A stretch of 64,000 bases of DNA from Candidatus Sericytochromatia bacterium (GCA_018780035.1 JADMKE010000051.1:17505-81504); one strand, 5' to 3'. Shown: positions 17,933 through 26,871, counted from the first letter of the stretch. The notes: a model not told the origin generated them from the letters alone. Numbers and translations are program-made.

Positions 17933-19042
17933 ATGGATTCTCAAGCAAACTCCAAAAAAGTTCGTAAAACCTTTAAATACAAGGCTGTGGTCAGTAAAAC
18001 AACGGCAGCTCATGCAGAACAGTGGTTATGGCGCTGTCAGCAGCTCTATAATCTGGCCCTGGAACAGCGCGTTTTGGCCTATAAACAGTTTGGTGTAAAT
18101 CTCAATTACAATGCCCAATCTGCCGAATTGCCTACTTTCAAACGAGAATTTCCTGAATTCGCCCAAGTAGGCTCTCAAGTCTTGCAAGATGTTTTAGAAC
18201 GTCTCGAAAAAGCATTTCAGCATTTCTATGACAATTGCAAAAAAGGCGAAAAAGGGGGATTCCCACGCTTCAAAGCCCGCTCTCGTTACGACAGCTTTAC
18301 TTTAAAAACTTCAGGCTGGAAACTCAATGAAAACTATCTGACAGTCTCAAAAGTGGGTGTTTTTAAGCTCAATTTGTCCCGCCCGATTGAGGGCAAAATT
18401 AAAACGGTTTCGATTCACCGAGACAGCTATGGGGATTGGTGGGTTTGCTTTTCCTGTATTGTGGAGGCAAAAAAATATCCAGAACCGTGTAAGGGAAAAG
18501 TAGGCATAGATGTGGGTCTGAAGCATTTCTGTGTGGACTCAGACCCAGACAGTCAGGCCATTGCCAACCCGCGTTATTACCGCAAGTTGAAAGCAAAACT
18601 GCGCAGGCAACAGCGGGTCGTTTCTCGAAGGAAAAAGGGCTCGAACCGCAGGAGAAAAGCGGTTAAGCATCTGGCGAAGACCCATCGCCAGATAGCCAAT
18701 ATGCGCTTGGACTTCCTGCACAAAGTCGCAAATCATTACGTTTTGAACTATTCAGAAATCCATGTGGAGGCTTTGAAAATCCGAAATATGGTCAAGAATC
18801 GGCATTTGAGCATGTCGATTCAAGATGCAAGCTGGGGTCTCTTTTTTGAGTTGTTGGAGTACAAAGCGGCAGAGGCTGGTCGCCAACTGGTCAAAGTTAA
18901 CCCAAGAGGAACCAGTCAGAAATGTTCAGGTTGCGGTGAAATCGTGCCCAAAAACTTGGCTGTGAGGATACACAGTTGCAAGGCCTGCGGGCTAGACATT
19001 GACCGCGATGAGAACGCCGCAAGAAACATAAAAGCAGGGTAA
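17933..19042 (+). CDS. tnpB: RNA-guided endonuclease TnpB
   Basis: 369 residues of the IS605 OrfB/TnpB family. All three RuvC acidic residues are present: Asp about 191 (VGIDVGLKHF), Glu about 278 (IHVEALKIRNM) and Asp about 357 (GLDIDRDENAAR). The zinc finger CSGCG...CKACG is intact, so the nuclease looks active. It has an N-terminal Lys/Arg-rich RNA-binding part (VRKTFKYKAVV) and the central ERLEKAFQHFYDNCKKG typical of the family. TnpB uses an omega-RNA transcribed from the 3' end of its element to cut DNA, which helps retain the element. No TnpA is nearby. Confidence 0.95.
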   Translation: MDSQANSKKVRKTFKYKAVVSKTTAAHAEQWLWRCQQLYNLALEQRVLAYKQFGVNLNYNAQSAELPTFKREFPEFAQVGSQVLQDVLERLEKAFQHFYDNCKKGEKGGFPRFKARSRYDSFTLKTSGWKLNENYLTVSKVGVFKLNLSRPIEGKIKTVSIHRDSYGDWWVCFSCIVEAKKYPEPCKGKVGIDVGLKHFCVDSDPDSQAIANPRYYRKLKAKLRRQQRVVSRRKKGSNRRRKAVKHLAKTHRQIANMRLDFLHKVANHYVLNYSEIHVEALKIRNMVKNRHLSMSIQDASWGLFFELLEYKAAEAGRQLVKVNPRGTSQKCSGCGEIVPKNLAVRIHSCKACGLDIDRDENAARNIKAG

Positions 19043-19140
19043 ATCCTGCGTGGGGCCGGGCTGGCCCTTCAGGTGTTAACGTAGGCCATTGGGTCAAGCG
19101 TAGCCTGAGAATCTCCGACCTTCAGGTCGGGGAGTGTCAA
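18960..19140 (+). ncRNA. Probable omega-RNA scaffold region and right-end hairpin of the TnpB element
   Basis: In this family the guide RNA overlaps the end of tnpB and runs to the right end. Here the non-coding tail 19043-19140 contains a hairpin at 19113-19134 (CTCCGACC TTCA GGTCGGGGAG). The sequence just beyond about 19140 would act as the guide. The 5' end is not defined by sequence alone. Confidence 0.4.
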
Positions 19141-19171
19141 TATCGCCATAGCCTATTTTGAGGTCATTGTG

Positions 19172-20356
19172 ATGAACTTAGCTGCTGGATTGTTTCACTC
19201 ATTGGGGGCTGCTTTTTTCGCTGGTTTAGCGCCAATTACCCCCTGCCTGTATATGGCTCGTTCTCAACTGTTGCGACCATGGACATTGGCCTGTTTTACT
19301 TTGATAGGTTTTTTCGGTTGTGTTAATCAAGGAGAATTAAGAAGTTATAAAAAGTATCTTCAGGATGTAGAGAGAACAGTTTGGTTGCCTGATGGAGATA
19401 AAATACTTTTCGACTATAAAAATCAGAAAAATTCGAATACAAATGATCTTCGTCCCCTGATAAAAACATATACTTATTTATTTGATATAAAATCTAAAAA
19501 ATTATCTCTGGTTAATCATGAGGGTTTTTGTGGCATCTATCAATCAAATCAAAAGACAAAGATGACTTACCCCAAAGATTTGGGCAATACAAAGTATCAC
19601 ATTTTTGAGCGTTATGAGAATGAAGATGAGCAAGAGGTTAAAACGCCTTATTTCTTTGGCTGCGGGCTTTTTATAAATCAAGATTCTATTTTCTTTTTAG
19701 AAGATACGCTACATGCATATCCTAAAAAAATATCTATTTTAGACCGATCTAAACAAACTATTCATTCTATTCAGGGATCTAAAGAACTAGAAGAATTTAT
19801 TCAAGGAAACGACATTCCAGATTACAGCATAAAATCGATTTATAAAATTAATGAAAAAGTACGTATTCTCATTGAGGGCAGAAATGCAAATAAATTAAAA
19901 GAAGCAGATATCAATTCCCCTTCTTTCGTCACTTATGCCTCTGCCTTGATTGAAAATAATCAAATCACCCAAATCGAAAAAATAGACCAGATCAATGCAG
20001 AGAAAGAAGAAATCCATTTTTTTGGACTTCAATCAGAGAACCAGCTTGTTTATGCCAAAAATCCGCGCAATCAACCACCCCTGACTTATTATGAATACAA
20101 TTTTTCAACTCACGGCACATCAATTCGTTCAGAGATGAATAAAATCAATCAACTGCTTAACGATGGTCGTTATATCGTTCCTTTGGCATTCTCGCCAAAT
20201 TTTAAAGAGATGGTCTATATCGTCGCGATCAATACGGATCAGGAGCGCAATCCGATTCAGGATTTCATCCATTTCAATTTATCAACAGGTGAAAAAAAGT
20301 CACTGTTTAATATCTATGAAACTTTGCCCAAAGGAGATTTTAAATATGGCTTATAA
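19172..20356 (+). CDS. AT-rich hypothetical secreted or lipoprotein, propeller-like
   Basis: About 394 residues, strongly AT-rich and Lys/Asn/Ile-rich compared with the surrounding genes. ATG 19172 has GAGGTC six bases upstream. An alternative ATG at 19253 would give a cleaner lipoprotein signal (hydrophobic run ending IGFFGC). The body has repeats like VWLPDGDKILFDYKN and FKEMVYIVAINTDQ that resemble TolB/WD40-like periplasmic propellers. It begins 32 bases after the TnpB element's right end, so the original 5' end may have been altered by the insertion. First of three secreted propeller-like genes in a row. Function unknown. Confidence 0.65.
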   Translation: MNLAAGLFHSLGAAFFAGLAPITPCLYMARSQLLRPWTLACFTLIGFFGCVNQGELRSYKKYLQDVERTVWLPDGDKILFDYKNQKNSNTNDLRPLIKTYTYLFDIKSKKLSLVNHEGFCGIYQSNQKTKMTYPKDLGNTKYHIFERYENEDEQEVKTPYFFGCGLFINQDSIFFLEDTLHAYPKKISILDRSKQTIHSIQGSKELEEFIQGNDIPDYSIKSIYKINEKVRILIEGRNANKLKEADINSPSFVTYASALIENNQITQIEKIDQINAEKEEIHFFGLQSENQLVYAKNPRNQPPLTYYEYNFSTHGTSIRSEMNKINQLLNDGRYIVPLAFSPNFKEMVYIVAINTDQERNPIQDFIHFNLSTGEKKSLFNIYETLPKGDFKYGL

Positions 20357-20395
20357 GCAGCGTCTGCATCAACGACAACCAAAATCAGACTTGCA

Positions 20396-21589
20396 ATGGA
20401 TCCCTTCTCTTTTATCCCTCTCTCTGCGGGCATCATGAGAGGTCCTTTCTATTTGGTTCTATGGGTACTGGAGCTATGGGTGCTGGCGCTCTTGACTGGC
20501 TGCCATGTCACTGAAAGTCTCTTGTTGGCAGGTTTACCCGATGCCCCTTCCAATGCCCTGCTGGTTGTGGACGGACAAGGGCCCGAAGCTCGGTTTGGGT
20601 ATATTACAAAGTTAGAAATCGATTCTAGAGGAAATCTTTATGTTCTTGATGATGGTCCCGAAAGGTTGGCTGGAAATCTCCAACGTTTTTTAACTTCAAG
20701 CTCCATTCGTCAAATCACGCCAGAGGGAAAAGTGACGACGCTCTTAGGAAGAGGGACAACACAAACGCTGGTTGGCACGAGTGGAATGGCAATTCGCAAT
20801 GATGTGTTGTATGTGACATCAGCAGGCTGTTTATTGAAAGCAGATTTAAAAAAGGAGCAACCTCTTTCTTTTAATCCCTTTTATGGAAAATGTCTTAGCT
20901 TAGAACAAGTTCAAAATATTCAAAAAAAAGAGAGTCAAGCACCCGATCTTTCTCTTAACAAAAATGATTTTTGGAATCCTGTGATTGAGCAAATCATGCC
21001 TGAAAATAATTTATTCATTCGATTTAGTACAATAACGGATGAAAGGGGATTCTTTTTTAGAGTTGATCCTGATGAAAGGGGATTCTTTTTTAGAGTTGAT
21101 CCTGATGAAAAAGTTATTCTAGAAAAAGAACGTCGTTATTTTCCTGCGGAGGGTTTATTTGGCAATTTTGTCATGGACTCTCGGGGAATGATCTATGGTA
21201 CTACGCTTGCAATGCCGGGCCCTGGTGGTGGTGGACCGTCCAAATCATACAAAGTTTCTTATCAAGATCTTTCTAAAGAGGGTCCCATCGTTTTTCAACA
21301 AATCCCTTACATTAACCAAAGCGAATCTTTGGGCGTTTTCGCAGTAGACAACGAGGATTTTCTTTACGTTCTGAACAAAGATGGCCTGATTCAGCGCTTC
21401 AGTCCCCAAGGTGAAATGGTTGTGATTGGTAAGCGGGACGGCTTGCAGGGCCCTAAAGAAGGTGTAATTGCTGGCTATAAAGTCAATCACCAACGCACGT
21501 GGTTGTACTTTGCCACTCTCACAGCCGTGTATAAAATTCCGCTGCCACCCCCATTGTCCCCAAAAGGAGAAAACCATGAAACCAAATAA
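20396..21589 (+). CDS. NHL/propeller lipoprotein with internal 11-residue duplication
   Basis: A lipobox (ALLTGC) follows a long hydrophobic segment; MRGPFY at 20435 may be the true start rather than the ATG at 20396. Neither has a good ribosome site. Propeller-type repeats include KLEIDSRGNLYVLDDG, RQITPEGKVTTLLG and FVMDSRGMIYGTT. Residues around 215-237 contain the tandem duplication DERGFFFRVDP. The 3' end overlaps the next gene by 14 bases, so the two lipoproteins are co-expressed. Probably an outer-membrane-attached ligand-binding or structural protein. Confidence 0.75.
   Translation: MDPFSFIPLSAGIMRGPFYLVLWVLELWVLALLTGCHVTESLLLAGLPDAPSNALLVVDGQGPEARFGYITKLEIDSRGNLYVLDDGPERLAGNLQRFLTSSSIRQITPEGKVTTLLGRGTTQTLVGTSGMAIRNDVLYVTSAGCLLKADLKKEQPLSFNPFYGKCLSLEQVQNIQKKESQAPDLSLNKNDFWNPVIEQIMPENNLFIRFSTITDERGFFFRVDPDERGFFFRVDPDEKVILEKERRYFPAEGLFGNFVMDSRGMIYGTTLAMPGPGGGGPSKSYKVSYQDLSKEGPIVFQQIPYINQSESLGVFAVDNEDFLYVLNKDGLIQRFSPQGEMVVIGKRDGLQGPKEGVIAGYKVNHQRTWLYFATLTAVYKIPLPPPLSPKGENHETK
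21038..21103 (+). repeat. Perfect 33-bp tandem duplication inside the propeller lipoprotein
   Basis: Two identical 33-base units (21038-21070 and 21071-21103) encode DERGFFFRVDP twice, and a partial third copy (GATGAAA) follows. The reading frame is kept. The exact identity implies recent origin. Confidence 0.9.
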
Positions 21590-22733
21590 TGTCTATGGCT
21601 TGATGGCTCTGTGGTTGCTGAGCTGCGCGCCCCCGCTCTTGCAAACCGCGCCCCAGGCTGGGCAAGTACAGGCGCTTTTTGCCGATCAGCAAAAGGCTAT
21701 TTCAAACTATTCCCATTTTGATCGTTTGAAGGTTTGGGAACAGCATCTCTGTGACATCTCTACCAGGCAGCGGCAATTTTCCATGACCTGCCTAAATTTA
21801 ACTACTCAACAAGTGATTCACACAGCATTTAACGATGCACCGTTTCCACTGCACATACCCAGATACCCACTATCTCAGGTTGGAAAGCTCGTTCCTTTAG
21901 AATATGTTCCTCCTTTTATACAAGACGAAAAAGGGAATCTCATCCCCATTTCACAACCCACATCTCCTTACCAAGAAACCGAAGATTACCCCATGGTCTT
22001 GGGAGCGGGTCGCGCAGGGGTGTATCTAGGGCTGGCCAACCACTTGATTCAATCCAACACCCTCACAGATCGGGTGCCCGATCTCAAATGGACACAGTTC
22101 TTGCCCCAACCCGAAGCAAAGACCGCTGAACAGATTCAAGTCTTGAGTGCCCTGGCTGAAACCCCCGATGGCCAGCTCTATCTGGCCGACTGGAAGCGCT
22201 ACCAGATCTTCAGGCTCAAAGACGGCCAGCTCACCCTCTTTGCGGGAAGTGGCCAAGCGGGTTTTAAAGATGGAAACGCCCAAACAGCCCAATTTAACCA
22301 GATTCAAGCCCTCGAAGCCGATGGCCAAGGCAATCTCTACCTGCTCGAAAAAGGGAGTCACCGTTTGCGCAAAATAACCCCCGATGGCAGCGTGTCAACT
22401 TTGGCCGGGGGCGCAGAGGCAGGCTACCGCGAAGGCCCTGGCAGCGAGGCCCACTTGAATCAGCCCTCGGCCTTAGCAGTCAGCCCCGAAGGTGTCGTCT
22501 TTGTGGCAGATACCGGCAATCACCGCATTCGCAGGCTAGAGCCCGATGGCCAAGTCAGCACCTTTGTCGGCAACGGCCAAGCCGGAGTCGAGAGAGAGAA
22601 TGCAAACAGCGCAAATGCCCTCAACGGCCCGCGTCTGGAAGTGGCGGTCACCCCCACCAGCCTGGCCCTGGGACAAGATGGTACTTTGTATTTTGTTTCA
22701 GGCCAGCGTGTCTTTCGCACGCCCACCCGTTGA
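21576..22733 (+). CDS. NHL-repeat lipoprotein
   Basis: 386 residues with a lipoprotein signal (MKPNNVYGLMALWLLSC). The ATG at 21576 is preceded by AAAGGAGA and lies within the end of the upstream gene. The C-terminal half has clear NHL repeats: QLYLADWKRYQIFRL, NLYLLEKGSHRLRKITP and VVFVADTGNHRIRRLEP, each followed by a STLAGG or STFVGNGQAG loop. These build a beta-propeller for protein or sugar binding. It is coupled to the preceding propeller lipoprotein and is less AT-rich than it. Confidence 0.85.
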   Translation: MKPNNVYGLMALWLLSCAPPLLQTAPQAGQVQALFADQQKAISNYSHFDRLKVWEQHLCDISTRQRQFSMTCLNLTTQQVIHTAFNDAPFPLHIPRYPLSQVGKLVPLEYVPPFIQDEKGNLIPISQPTSPYQETEDYPMVLGAGRAGVYLGLANHLIQSNTLTDRVPDLKWTQFLPQPEAKTAEQIQVLSALAETPDGQLYLADWKRYQIFRLKDGQLTLFAGSGQAGFKDGNAQTAQFNQIQALEADGQGNLYLLEKGSHRLRKITPDGSVSTLAGGAEAGYREGPGSEAHLNQPSALAVSPEGVVFVADTGNHRIRRLEPDGQVSTFVGNGQAGVERENANSANALNGPRLEVAVTPTSLALGQDGTLYFVSGQRVFRTPTR

Positions 22734-22805
22734 AAGAAAAGTATTGCGTTTACAAGCAATATGCCCTGAGCTTGCTCGGAGCGATTCACCCCTCACTCAG
22801 GTATC

Positions 22806-22836
22806 TTGACAGGGCCTGAACACCCAGAAATATGGT
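22806..22836 (+). promoter_or_regulatory. Candidate promoter for the TPR gene
   Basis: A perfect TTGACA at 22806-22811 is followed after 19 bases by TATGGT (22831-22836). The spacing is longer than ideal. It lies about 40 bases before the TPR protein start. Confidence 0.45.
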
Positions 22837-22873
22837 ATTCTGCAGAATCACAAATCATGCTGGGGAACGGCGT

Positions 22874-23866
22874 ATGAAAACAAAACATCTCTTGTTGACA
22901 AGCCTGTGCACCCTGGGTTTGCTGCTCCAGTCTCTGCCCTTGCAGGCAGAGACCCAAACCTTTGCCCTGAGCGAAAAAGTTGTGCAAGGCCCCTACCAAA
23001 GCTCCGAAGAAGTGCGCATTTTAACCAAATTGCGGGTGGCCCGCCGCCTCAACGAACAAGTAGGCCAATACCTGGCCCAATTGCCCCAGCTCAAAGCGGC
23101 CTTTTTGCCCCATCAATTTGGGCCTTTGGCGATTGCCCTTTTTCCAGCGGAGGTCTTTGAACTTGACCAAGGCAGCGAGATCAAAGCCAAATTGCTGCTC
23201 GACACCAGTTTGATTCCGGTTGATCTCAAAGCCTTTCAAAACGACAATCTGTATATGCTCGAATCGATTGCCCACCACCAGGCCCGCAACCACCAATTGG
23301 AAAACGACCTGGCCCTCTATTTGCAAGACTTGGCCAAAGCCAATGGGGCCGAACACGCCGAGATGCTGCGTCAAACCCGTGGCCAGCCCCTGCTCAAGCA
23401 ATACCAGAGCAACCGTTTATTTGTCGAAGCAGCCAACCTCTTTGGCCGTTCGCGCTGGCAAGACGCGATCCACAAATTAGACCAGGCCATTCAGGGCGAT
23501 CCGGGATATATGGGCCATTATTTTCTCAGGGCCATCGCCTATTTTCAGCTCAAAAACTACGACCGCACCCTGGCCGATCTCAATTTGGGGCTTAAAATCG
23601 AGCCCAATAACGAGGGCCTGTATTTTTTCAGGGGCCTGACCTATTTGGTGCAGGGCGCGCTGCTGCCACAGGCCCTGGCAGATTTGAACAAAACGATTGA
23701 ACTCAATCCCAAAAATGCCCAGGCCTATTATGTGCGTGGGGCTGCTTACAGCAGCCAAAACCGCTGCGACAAGGCCAAAGCGGATTATAACCAGGCCTGC
23801 AACCTGGGTTTGAGCGAGGCCTGCCCTTTGGATTGCACCCCACCCGATCAAGAGGAGCTGTTTTAA
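22874..23866 (+). CDS. Secreted TPR-repeat protein
   Basis: About 330 residues. The ATG at 22874 begins a Sec signal peptide (MKTKHLLLTSLCTLGLLL, cleavage near LQAE) and is preceded by GGGGAA. The N-terminal half is helical and unrecognised. The C-terminal half has three or four TPR units (AIHKLDQAIQGDPGYMGHYF, DLNLGLKIEPNNEGLYF, DLNKTIELNPKNAQAYYVRG), then a Cys-containing end (CDKA, CNLG, CPLDC). It is probably a periplasmic scaffold. It ends immediately before the amidotransferase gene (TAAATG), so the two form a transcription unit. Confidence 0.85.
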   Translation: MKTKHLLLTSLCTLGLLLQSLPLQAETQTFALSEKVVQGPYQSSEEVRILTKLRVARRLNEQVGQYLAQLPQLKAAFLPHQFGPLAIALFPAEVFELDQGSEIKAKLLLDTSLIPVDLKAFQNDNLYMLESIAHHQARNHQLENDLALYLQDLAKANGAEHAEMLRQTRGQPLLKQYQSNRLFVEAANLFGRSRWQDAIHKLDQAIQGDPGYMGHYFLRAIAYFQLKNYDRTLADLNLGLKIEPNNEGLYFFRGLTYLVQGALLPQALADLNKTIELNPKNAQAYYVRGAAYSSQNRCDKAKADYNQACNLGLSEACPLDCTPPDQEELF

Positions 23867-24601
23867 ATGCCAGTACAACCGCTTTGTGTCTTAGATCTGC
23901 TCGATCAGGGCGTGATTTCGTTTGCTGAGCGCTTTGAAAGCTTTTTGCAGGCCGAAGATCTGCAGATCCCCTACGAAATCATCGACGGGATTCGGCGCAA
24001 AGACGAATTGCCGACCTTGCTCAAACAGCCCTGGGCGGGCCTGCTGATCTCGGGCTCGGTGCATTCGGTCTATGAGCAAAGTGATTGGATTCAAGCCGTC
24101 GAGAGCCTGATCCGCGAAGCCCACGCCAACAACTTCCCGGTTTTTGGCATCTGTTTTGGCCATCAGCTGATTGCCAGCGCACTCGGGGGCCAAGTCAGCA
24201 AAGCGCCGCAATGGGAATTTGGCACCCACCCGGTCTATTTGACGGGCAGTCACCCCTATTTGACGGGGGTCGAAAGTGGGGTCTGGACCTCACAAACCCA
24301 CCAGGATCATGTCAGCGAACTGCCTCCCGGCGCAGAACACCTGGGGCTGTCTTACCAAACAGCCCACCAGATTCTGGCCTGTGGCAGTTGTTTTGGCGTG
24401 CAGTTTCATCCCGAATACACACCCGAAACCCTGCGCTATTTGGGTCAGCAGCGCGTGCAGCGTTTTATCGACGCCCAGCTCTTTCACAGCCCCGAACACC
24501 TCTATATCTACCTCGACACACTCATGCCCGTCGATGGCGCGCGCCAGATCCTGCGCAATTTTTTGCTCAGTCTGGATTATGAAGAGGCGGTGTTGGCCTA
24601 G
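23867..24601 (+). CDS. Class I glutamine amidotransferase (GMP-synthase-like GATase domain)
   Basis: 244 residues of the stand-alone class I GATase type. The nucleophile Cys is in FGICFGHQLIA and the His-Glu pair in GVQFHPEY, so the triad is complete and ammonia release from glutamine is plausible. No synthetase domain is fused, and the partner or substrate is unknown. Stand-alone relatives include gamma-glutamyl hydrolases of polyamine catabolism and putative GMP-synthase-like proteins. The ATG follows the previous stop directly. The 3' end overlaps the convergent HTH frame by about 35 bases. Confidence 0.88.
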   Translation: MPVQPLCVLDLLDQGVISFAERFESFLQAEDLQIPYEIIDGIRRKDELPTLLKQPWAGLLISGSVHSVYEQSDWIQAVESLIREAHANNFPVFGICFGHQLIASALGGQVSKAPQWEFGTHPVYLTGSHPYLTGVESGVWTSQTHQDHVSELPPGAEHLGLSYQTAHQILACGSCFGVQFHPEYTPETLRYLGQQRVQRFIDAQLFHSPEHLYIYLDTLMPVDGARQILRNFLLSLDYEEAVLA

Positions 24602-24863
24602 TTGGAGGAGTTGGCTGAGTTGTAGGCTTAAACGCTGGCTGCACAGGCGCGCGCTTGGGTTTTTCCAGATAGGGCTGCAGACAGGCCAAGAGACGCGGAA
24701 ATTTATTCGGGGGAATTTTTTGGCCCGCTTCGAGCTTTTGCACCTCGTAGACAAAGAGCTGGGCCCGCGCAGCCAATTCTACCTGGCTCCAGGCCGCAGC
24801 TTCACGGGCCCGGCGAAACTGGGCTCCGGTCCAGGGATAGCGCCCCAGCGAGACCAGAGAGAT
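24567..24863 (-). CDS. Small XRE-type helix-turn-helix protein with no standard start codon
   Basis: The minus-strand frame encodes a recognisable XRE-type DNA-binding domain (AQFRRAREAAAWSQVELAAR, then YEVQKLEAGQ) and a Pro/Thr-rich tail (TTQPTPPTRP). Between the in-frame TGA inside the end of asd and the middle of the domain there is no ATG, GTG or TTG. The first TTG, at 24776, would remove the first helices. Initiation could use CTG or ATC near 24845-24863, or ribosomes could slip from asd, whose stop lies at this point. It may also be a decayed gene. The true 5' boundary is uncertain. Confidence 0.5.
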   Translation of the reverse strand: MSLVSLGRYPWTGAQFRRAREAAAWSQVELAARAQLFVYEVQKLEAGQKIPPNKFPRLLACLQPYLEKPKRAPVQPAFKPTTQPTPPTRPTPPLHNPD

Positions 24864-25882
24864 TAGACCAGCCCCATCTCAACCATTTTTTCGGCTATCT
24901 GCACGGCATTGAGGGCCGCGCCTTTGCGCAGATTGTCGGCCACAATCCAGAGATTCAGGCCATGGGGATGGGAGACATCTTCGCGAATCCGGCCCACATA
25001 GACCGAATCCGTGCCAGAGACATCCAGCGGATAGGGAAAATGCCTGAGTTGGCGGTCGTCGCGGATGGTGATCAGCGGGGCTTCTTGCAGCACCAGCCGG
25101 GCCTCTTGCGGCGAGACAGGGCGCGAAAATTCAATATTCACCGACTCGCTGTGGCCATTGGCCACGGGCACCCGCACACAGGTCGCGGTGGTGGGAATCG
25201 CCTCGCCCATGATCTTGGCCACTTCGTGGGTCATTTTCATCTCTTCGTTGGTATAGCCATTGGGTTCAAAATCCCCGATAAAGGGAATCACATTAAAGGC
25301 AATCGGATAAGGCAAGACCTGAGGCAGTGCAGGCTGACCACTCAAGACCTGCTCGGACTGGGTATACAGTTCTTCGATCGCTTTATTGCCCGCCCCCGAG
25401 ACCGCCTGATAGGTTGAGCAGACAATGCGTTTGATGCCAAAAGCATCGTGCAGGGGTTTGAGCACCACCACGAGTTGGGCGGTGGAGCAATTGGGATTGG
25501 CAATCAGGCCCTTGTGGTTGCGCAGCGCCTCGGCATTGACTTCGGGCACCACCAGTGGCACCCAGTCTTGCATGCGAAAGGCGCTGGTATTGTCGATCAC
25601 GATACAGCCCTGTTCGACAGCGGCGGGTACCAGGGCTTTGCTCACATTGCCGCCAGCAGATGAGAAGAGAAAGTCGATGCCTTTAAACGCTTCGGGCTCG
25701 GCAATTTGCACAGGCAAATGCTGTTTGCCCACACTGACGACGGTGCCTGCAGAACGGGCCGAGGCCAGTGGCACCCATTTGGCTACCGGGAATTTGCGCT
25801 CCAGCAGGGTCTTGATCATTTCACGCCCCACCAAGCCGGTTGCGCCTAAAATTCCAACGGTGTACTTCTTTTTCATGGTCAT
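24863..25882 (-). CDS. asd: Aspartate-semialdehyde dehydrogenase
   Basis: Reduces aspartyl phosphate to the semialdehyde, the branch point to lysine/diaminopimelate, threonine and methionine. The 339-residue protein has the Rossmann motif GILGATGLVGREM, the catalytic Cys in NPNCSTAQLVV and the conserved QAVSGAGNKAIEEL segment. The start is at 25882 or at the ATG two codons later. It lies 65 bases after hemC on the same strand, so the metabolic genes may share one transcript. Confidence 0.97.
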   Translation of the reverse strand: MTMKKKYTVGILGATGLVGREMIKTLLERKFPVAKWVPLASARSAGTVVSVGKQHLPVQIAEPEAFKGIDFLFSSAGGNVSKALVPAAVEQGCIVIDNTSAFRMQDWVPLVVPEVNAEALRNHKGLIANPNCSTAQLVVVLKPLHDAFGIKRIVCSTYQAVSGAGNKAIEELYTQSEQVLSGQPALPQVLPYPIAFNVIPFIGDFEPNGYTNEEMKMTHEVAKIMGEAIPTTATCVRVPVANGHSESVNIEFSRPVSPQEARLVLQEAPLITIRDDRQLRHFPYPLDVSGTDSVYVGRIREDVSHPHGLNLWIVADNLRKGAALNAVQIAEKMVEMGLV

Positions 25883-25947
25883 CAGTCTTTCTCAGAGTTT
25901 GGATCTGTTTCTATTTTACCCAAATTTTAGCCAAAGCACGCAAAGGC

Positions 25948-26871
25948 TCAATGAAAAAGTGGGCCAGCTTGGGCTTTCATGCGTTCTGCCAACTGTCTGC
26001 CCAGGGCTTCGGGCTCGGTGGCGGGCCCTTCGATGCGATCGCGCCAAAAATGGGCGCCATCTTCGCTGGAAAGATAACCATAGAGCAGCAGCTGCTCGGG
26101 ACTCTCGGCTGAAAACAGGGCATAGGCCCCAAGCGGGGTCTGGCAACCGCCCCCCAACGCACGCAAAAACGCCCGCTCGGCGCTGCAAGCCAAACCGGTG
26201 GGCAGATCGTGTAAAGCACTTAAAACAGTTTTAAGATCGGCGCGGGCTTCAGAGATTTCGATCCCAATCGCCCCTTGACCGACGGCGGGCAACATCAGAG
26301 CAAAAGGCAAGACTTGGCTGATGCGGTGGCTCATTTGCAGGCGATCCAGCGCCGCTTGGGCCATGACAATCGCGGCATAATCGCCCCGGTCCAATTTGTT
26401 CAAACGGGTTTGAATATTGCCACGCAAATCCTGAAAAACCAGATCGGGCCGGGCCTGCATCAATTGGGTGCGGCGGCGCTGACTGCCCGTGCCCACCAAA
26501 GCGCCGGCAGGCAAATCTTCGAGCTGAAGATGGCCCTGAGAGACCAAGACATCGTGGGGCGAGTGCCGCTCTAAAATGGCGCCCAGGGCCAAACCGGGAG
26601 GCAATTCTGTCGGCAGATCCTTTAAGCTGTGCACAGCCAGATCTATTTCGTTTTGCAGCAGGGCCGTTTCCAATTCTTGGGTAAACAGGCCTTTGTCGCC
26701 GATTTGGGCCAGGGGCAAGTCCAAAATACGGTCGCCCTGGGTTTTGATCACACAGATCTGGGGTTCACAGCCCGGCAATTGCTGCTTGAGGCGCAAAGCC
26801 ACCTGCTCGGTCTGCCACAGGGCCAGCGGGCTCCCGCGGGTACCCAGACGGGGGCGCAGGGTTTCAGTCAT
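25948..26871 (-). CDS. hemC: Porphobilinogen deaminase (hydroxymethylbilane synthase)
   Basis: Joins four porphobilinogen units in tetrapyrrole synthesis. The start is placed at the ATG overlapping the hemA stop (ATGACTGA), giving 308 residues beginning MTETLRPRLGTRGSPLAL, the usual family start. A longer upstream frame to 27078 is only hemA antiphase sequence. Other signatures are HSLKDLPTELPPG and the cofactor-binding Cys in GGGCQTPLGAYA. Translational coupling with hemA is evident. Confidence 0.97.
   Translation of the reverse strand: MTETLRPRLGTRGSPLALWQTEQVALRLKQQLPGCEPQICVIKTQGDRILDLPLAQIGDKGLFTQELETALLQNEIDLAVHSLKDLPTELPPGLALGAILERHSPHDVLVSQGHLQLEDLPAGALVGTGSQRRRTQLMQARPDLVFQDLRGNIQTRLNKLDRGDYAAIVMAQAALDRLQMSHRISQVLPFALMLPAVGQGAIGIEISEARADLKTVLSALHDLPTGLACSAERAFLRALGGGCQTPLGAYALFSAESPEQLLLYGYLSSEDGAHFWRDRIEGPATEPEALGRQLAERMKAQAGPLFH

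Larger units (their letters stand above)
17826..19140 (+). mobile_element. IS200/IS605-type element encoding TnpB only
   Basis: A tnpB gene lies between subterminal hairpins, with no tnpA transposase gene. The right end is marked by a stem-loop at 19113-19134 followed by GTGTCAA, a layout typical of this family. The left boundary is a guess from small hairpins near 17827-17862. No inverted terminal repeats or target duplications are expected for this family. Confidence 0.6.
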
